Below are positions 38,578-42,366 of a stretch of DNA of 42,366 nucleotides, one piece after another. Each line of letters opens with the position of its first letter. Within the stretch, counting starts at the first letter, position 1. The translations under genes and the position numbers were made by a program. The DNA comes from Sphingomonas sp. EC-HK361. GTDB taxonomy: Bacteria > Pseudomonadota > Alphaproteobacteria > Sphingomonadales > Sphingomonadaceae. The stretch is taken from positions 1 to 42,366 of the forward strand of contig NZ_LR701492.1 of NCBI RefSeq assembly GCF_902498785.1, read 5' to 3'. A model generated the notes under the pieces. It saw only the letters and a list, made by a program, of their open reading frames with translations. It searched no databases and was not told the origin of the DNA.

Positions 38578-41184
38578 TCAATTGGCCGGAGGCAGTTTGA
38601 CGGCCTGCAGATCGACAAGGCCATTGGTATCCTTGGGTACCGCGAACTCGAAGCTCGCCGGCGCGCCGTAGAGCTCCACACGGTAGCGGTTGGCGGGCCG
38701 CAAATTCTGGATGGCGAAGCGGCCGACCGAATTGGTGAAGAACAGCAGCGGCTCGTCATCCTTCCGGTCGAGATCGATCACCCGTCCGCCGGCGAGCGCG
38801 ACGGGTTTGCCGTTGGGCAGCAGGAGGTTGCCGACCGCGCTGACGAAGGCGTCGGTGCCGACCTCCAGCTTGTAACCGCTGCGATAGGGCGGCTTCACCC
38901 GCACCACGCCGGGGCCGATATCATAGCCCGCCGGCGGGTTCTCGACGTCATATTGCACCGATTGGGTGACATAGGACGAGAGATAGCCGTTCACCGCACC
39001 GCCCAGGATACCGCTCTTCGACAGATAGTCGTTCTCGGCGATCGACTGGCCGGCGACGACGCTGTGCCCCTTCAGCGTCGGGTGCGGATAGAGGATCGCG
39101 AAGCTGTCGTTGATCCGCCGCCCGATCCCGAACTCGCCACCCGCAAAGGCGAGCGACGTGCCGACGCGCACCGACGTGATCTGCTGGTCGGTGATCCGGT
39201 TGAAGCTGGTGCCGAACGCCGAATGGCTGACCGACGCGTCGAAGCGGTTGCCGGTATAATCGGCAAAGGCCTGCGCGTTCACGTCGCCGAAGTCGCGGCT
39301 GACGAGCCCACCATAACCGATCGCGCCGATGCGGTTGTCGGACGCGTGGACATAGGACAGGCTGCTGGTGTCGATACTGCTGTCGTGCCGCGCCTCCGCC
39401 CGGTCGCGATAGGTCGGCTGGAAGATCAGCGACGCGCTGAAACCGAGCCCGTTCTGGCGGCTGAAGGTATTGCCATACTTCGTGTAATCCACCCCGCCGC
39501 GCACGCTCCATTTGCGCGACACACGATAGGAGATGGACGAGTTGATCCGGTAGGTGTTGCCGAAGGTGCCGCGGTTCTTGATGTAGCTGCCGCCCAGCAG
39601 CGCGGTCAGATCGAAGGTGATCGCGCGGGTATATTGCGCGTTGACCGACCAGGAACTGCTGTTGTCCGGGTCGATATAGCCGAGCCCGGCGAAGCGCCGG
39701 GACAGATAGTCGGCGCGCACCGTGAAGGAATCGATCAGCCCGGCGCGGTCGAAGATTTGGTCGTAGGACACCCCCACCGAATAGCCGCCGCCATAGTTAC
39801 GCGCGCGGCTGGCGCCGAGATCGAACTGGATGCGCCCGCTATTGGGCAGCACGAACTGGGTCTGGCCGGTGACGACCTGCACCCGCTGGCTTGCCTGCAC
39901 GCCGATGCCGATCGCCGGCCGATCGAGGAACGCCTTGCGATAGAAGCCGGTGAACGAGATGTCGCCATTGTAGATCGGCGTGCGTCCGAACCGCCGGCTC
40001 GTCTTGCCGAAATAGGCGGCATATTCATAATCGCCGGGCTGCAGGTCGATCGGGTCGAGATAGGACGAGTAGTTCAGGTCCTGCACGCCGCCCGCATCGT
40101 CGCGGACCTGGATCTGCACGTCGTTGCCGCCAGTGACGAGCGGGAGGGCCGAGACGTCATACGCGCCCGCATCCAGCCGGAACTGCTTCAGCAGCGAGCC
40201 ATTGCGATAGACGTCGACCGTCGAAGCGCGCTGCAGGATGAGCTGGCGATTCCCCTGCAGGATCGCCGAGCGGAACTGGTCGAAACGCTGCCGCTCGCGC
40301 GACACGCCGATGCCGCCCATCTGGACGAAACCCTGCTGGCCGCGGATTTCGGGGGTCAGGTCGCCAAGATACCAGCGGCGGAACTCTTCGGGCTGATCAT
40401 AGACGAGGCGCACATAGTTGCGGTCGAAGCGATAGGTTCCGCCGGTGAAGCCAAGCTCCTCGGCATATTGCACATCGCCTTCCAGAACGACCGGGCCGAC
40501 CCGCGTCGCGCCGTTGAGGTAGAAGGACGGCCGGGTCAGCCGGTCTTGCACGCCCCACAGCTTGTTCACGACGATATTGGCGTTGAGATAGCCCGAGAAG
40601 AATTCCGGGGCGAGATCGGGCTTGTCGTCGTCGCGTGTCGGCGTCTTGAACAGCGATTCCGTGGCGCGCTCTTCCGGGGCGATGCGCAGGACCACGACCG
40701 AGAGCGAGCCGGGATCATAGTCGAGCGAGACGCCCGACTTGGCGAGGTCGTCCGAGGTAAAGGTCTTCTTGCCCGCGAGCAGCGTGGCAAGCTTCGCCTG
40801 GGCCGCGGCATTGAGCAACGGCTGCAGCAGCTTCAGGAAAGGCGCGGTGTCGACGACGAAGCGGTCGTCGTGGGTCAGCAGCACGGGAACTTCGCCCAGC
40901 GGCCGGTCGCGATAGGTGAGCGGCACCGTCAGGTTGATGTCGCGATCGTACGGGTTGATATCCGGCCGGCCGTATTTGCCCATCGGCACGACGGGGATGG
41001 GCTGCGATCCGGGCAGCGGCACCGGCACGCCGGGCGGCTGTTGCGCCGGGACGGGAGTCTGCGACGAAGGAGACCCTTGGGTGGCGGGGCGGCTCGGCAG
41101 CGGCACGCTGACCTGCGCGCGCGCCGGCACCGCGATCGCGATCGCCGACGCCGCGAGCAGCAACGACGCGCGCGCCGCGATCAT
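38578..41184 (-). CDS. Fimbrial outer-membrane usher protein (archaic Csu-like)
   Basis: The outer-membrane beta-barrel that receives chaperone-subunit complexes and assembles the pilus. From the ATG at 41184 it has 868 residues: a signal peptide (MIAARASLLLAASAIAIAVPARA), a Pro/Gln-rich linker, an N-terminal chaperone-binding domain, a long barrel with usher motifs (GDLTPEIRGQQGFVQMGGIGV; FRLDAGAYDVSALPL; GDISFTGFYR), and a C-terminal plug-like domain (NSVGRFAIQNLRPANRYRVEL). The ATG overlaps the chaperone stop (ATGA), supporting this start against the longer frame inside the chaperone gene. It corresponds to CsuD. Confidence 0.93.
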   Translation of the reverse strand: MIAARASLLLAASAIAIAVPARAQVSVPLPSRPATQGSPSSQTPVPAQQPPGVPVPLPGSQPIPVVPMGKYGRPDINPYDRDINLTVPLTYRDRPLGEVPVLLTHDDRFVVDTAPFLKLLQPLLNAAAQAKLATLLAGKKTFTSDDLAKSGVSLDYDPGSLSVVVLRIAPEERATESLFKTPTRDDDKPDLAPEFFSGYLNANIVVNKLWGVQDRLTRPSFYLNGATRVGPVVLEGDVQYAEELGFTGGTYRFDRNYVRLVYDQPEEFRRWYLGDLTPEIRGQQGFVQMGGIGVSRERQRFDQFRSAILQGNRQLILQRASTVDVYRNGSLLKQFRLDAGAYDVSALPLVTGGNDVQIQVRDDAGGVQDLNYSSYLDPIDLQPGDYEYAAYFGKTSRRFGRTPIYNGDISFTGFYRKAFLDRPAIGIGVQASQRVQVVTGQTQFVLPNSGRIQFDLGASRARNYGGGYSVGVSYDQIFDRAGLIDSFTVRADYLSRRFAGLGYIDPDNSSSWSVNAQYTRAITFDLTALLGGSYIKNRGTFGNTYRINSSISYRVSRKWSVRGGVDYTKYGNTFSRQNGLGFSASLIFQPTYRDRAEARHDSSIDTSSLSYVHASDNRIGAIGYGGLVSRDFGDVNAQAFADYTGNRFDASVSHSAFGTSFNRITDQQITSVRVGTSLAFAGGEFGIGRRINDSFAILYPHPTLKGHSVVAGQSIAENDYLSKSGILGGAVNGYLSSYVTQSVQYDVENPPAGYDIGPGVVRVKPPYRSGYKLEVGTDAFVSAVGNLLLPNGKPVALAGGRVIDLDRKDDEPLLFFTNSVGRFAIQNLRPANRYRVELYGAPASFEFAVPKDTNGLVDLQAVKLPPAN

Positions 41185-42020
41185 TTGCCGAAGCGGACCT
41201 TGACCGATCCGGGCGCGAAGGCAGTGCCGGTCGGCACCTGAAAAGTGCGCAGGCCGCCCAGCGGCGCGAGATAGCCGACGCCGATGTCGCGGTTGAGGTC
41301 TTCCAGCGACTTCACGACCTTGAGCGGCTTGCCTGCGGTGTCCTTGCCCTCGATCGTCCAGACCGCACCCGCCATCATCGCGTAGCGCGTGCCGGTATTG
41401 CGCACGACGATCTCCAGCCCCGGCGTTTTCACAGCAGGAGCGGTCGGTGCGGGCGCAGGCTTCGCGCCTTCGATGGCGGGCGGCGCCTTCGCCTCGATCT
41501 CGATCGGCTTGGCGGAGACGAACTCGACCTTCGGTGTGGCCTTGGGCGGCGCAACGGTGACCAGCGCCTTCATGTGATAGACGACCTGCACCTGCGCGCC
41601 GGTCGATTCCTGTCCCGGCGCGAGCGGGATCGGCAGCTGGTTGACCGACAGATAATAGCCGCGGCTCGCGGGCATGTCCGGTGCACCGGCCCATTGCAGG
41701 CGGACAACCTGCCGCGCGCCCGAGGGCAGCAGACCCTGCGGCGGGAAAACGAGGAAATCGCCGTCGGCCGGCGTTTCGGTCATGTTGCCCTTGTCGTCGT
41801 AATCGATCCGGGTGATCCGCGTCTCGAACGGCAGGTTGACCTGGTTGAGGTTCTGCACCTCGACGCGCGCGACCGCACCCGAGCCCGACGTCGTCATCTC
41901 GACGACCATCGGCGACACGCGCATCGCATAGGTGGCGCTGGCCAGGCCGATCGCGGCGACGGAGACGACAAATGCCGGCCGCACAAAAGCACGCACCGAA
42001 ACCGGCAACATACGCGACAT
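41181..42020 (-). CDS. Periplasmic pilus assembly chaperone (Csu-like)
   Basis: A PapD-like periplasmic chaperone that caps pilin subunits by donor-strand complementation. The 279-residue product has a signal peptide (about 1-32), domain 1 with VSPMVVEM, ARVEVQNLNQVNLPFETRI, FLVFPPQGLLPSGARQVVRLQW, then domain 2. Between the domains lies an unusual insert rich in Ala, Pro and Lys (about 160-195, KAPPAIEGAKPAPAPTAP) not seen in classical chaperones. It sits directly between the pilin and the usher and overlaps the usher by four bases. Confidence 0.9.
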   Translation of the reverse strand: MSRMLPVSVRAFVRPAFVVSVAAIGLASATYAMRVSPMVVEMTTSGSGAVARVEVQNLNQVNLPFETRITRIDYDDKGNMTETPADGDFLVFPPQGLLPSGARQVVRLQWAGAPDMPASRGYYLSVNQLPIPLAPGQESTGAQVQVVYHMKALVTVAPPKATPKVEFVSAKPIEIEAKAPPAIEGAKPAPAPTAPAVKTPGLEIVVRNTGTRYAMMAGAVWTIEGKDTAGKPLKVVKSLEDLNRDIGVGYLAPLGGLRTFQVPTGTAFAPGSVKVRFGK

Positions 42021-42078
42021 CAGACTATCCCCCCCGGGACAAGAAGTGGAGCAGCACTAGAGCAGATAGAGGTTAAGA

Positions 42079-42102
42079 AAGGGGAGACTTGCGCCTCCCC
42101 TT
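42079..42102 (-). terminator. Hairpin between pilin and chaperone genes (possible attenuator)
   Basis: AAGGGGAG (42079-42086) and CTCCCCTT (42095-42102) form an 8-bp stem; on the minus strand it is followed by TCTTAACC, making a modest T run (CCCCTTTCTTAA). It lies 27 bases after the pilin stop and about 58 bases before the chaperone ATG, so partial termination would leave more pilin than chaperone and usher message. Confidence 0.55.
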
Positions 42103-42129
42103 CCCGAGTTATCCGTTACCGACCAGCGA

Positions 42130-42366
42130 TCAGATCGCAGCGAGGGTGACGGTGATGGTGTCGGTGTAGGTGCCTGCGACGAGGCCCTTGGACTGCGCGG
42201 GTGCGTTGACGTCCATGTTGAAGGCCGAACGCCATGCGCCGCCCGACTTGTTGTTGTTGCCCTGGTTGGCAGCAACCGCCAGCGTCTGGGTGGTGCCGGC
42301 CGCGGTCGAACCCGTCGCGACGCCGGTCCACGAGGCATTGACCGTGTAGGGAATGCGATCGGTGAA
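42130..42366 (-). CDS. SCPU-domain major pilin, 5' end outside window (partial)
   Basis: The C-terminal 78 residues of a spore coat U-type pilin. The frame is open to the window edge and ends at TGA (42132-42130). The visible sequence runs through RIPYTVNASWTGVATG, TTQTLAVAANQGNNNKSGGAW and ends KGLVAGTYTDTITVTLAAI. The GxYxDTITVTL finish is the hallmark of SCPU pilins such as CsuA/B. It is the first visible gene of the minus-strand chaperone-usher operon; the signal peptide and donor strand are beyond the edge. Confidence 0.88.
   Translation of the reverse strand, partial: FTDRIPYTVNASWTGVATGSTAAGTTQTLAVAANQGNNNKSGGAWRSAFNMDVNAPAQSKGLVAGTYTDTITVTLAAI

Overview
This window looks like chromosomal DNA of a GC-rich alphaproteobacterium, most probably a sphingomonad (Sphingomonas or a close relative). 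That placement rests on gene content: GapR (DUF2312), RcdA (DUF1465), a DksA with a degenerate zinc site, DUF1244, an ftsH-tilS-cpoB cluster next to ruvCAB, a PaoABC-type oxidoreductase, and several families of short palindromic intergenic repeats common in this group. No rRNA, CRISPR array, complete prophage or insertion sequence is visible. The only mobile-element trace is a broken tyrosine-recombinase tail at the left edge, beside a tRNA-Gly(CCC) gene.

Layout. 1-550: integrase remnant, tRNA-Gly(CCC) and its terminator; 550-766 holds nothing recognisable. 767-11953 is a run of minus-strand housekeeping genes, in transcription order DUF1003, yebC, ruvC, ruvA, ruvB, ptsP, a RodZ-like protein, cpoB, tilS and ftsH. 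In many alphaproteobacteria ruvCAB and cpoB flank ybgC-tolQRAB-pal; here ptsP and the RodZ-like gene occupy that place. 12072-15273: a HerA-like ATPase, gapR, DUF1244 and rsmE. 15386-19620: a double-domain retropepsin-like protease with TPRs, a PAP2 membrane protein and glutamate-cysteine ligase. 19746-21023: an ICMT-like membrane methyltransferase, followed by tRNA-Gly(TCC). 21310-25617: a tightly overlapping operon for a Tat-exported molybdenum aldehyde/xanthine-type oxidoreductase (Fe-S, FAD and Mo subunits) ending in a gamma-class carbonic anhydrase-like protein. 25967-33505: an exported M1 aminopeptidase, a nitronate monooxygenase-like enzyme, rcdA, two YdcH/DUF465 microproteins, a PilZ protein, dksA, a Ser/Thr-rich exported protein with a CTERM-like tail, and a host-attachment-family protein. 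33592-37641: serS, an NlpD/DipM-like lipoprotein, tyrS and a second PilZ protein. 37652-42366 (minus): an archaic chaperone-usher (Csu-like) pilus operon, with major pilin (cut by the window edge), chaperone, usher and tip adhesin.

How they fit together. Many genes concern envelope and cell-cycle control: FtsH, CpoB, the RodZ-like protein, the NlpD-like amidase activator, GapR and RcdA. A second theme is the surface: the Csu-like pili, two PilZ proteins, the Ser-rich CTERM-like protein and the attachment-family protein. Translational coupling by 1-4 base overlaps recurs (cpoB/tilS, ruvC/ruvA, the three pao-like genes plus the carbonic anhydrase gene, chaperone/usher). I see no clear evidence of an entirely new multi-gene system. 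The best leads are the protease-TPR protein beside PAP2, the Ser-rich CTERM-like protein, the coupling of the carbonic anhydrase gene to the oxidoreductase, and RNA structures that may set pilus stoichiometry and PilZ translation.
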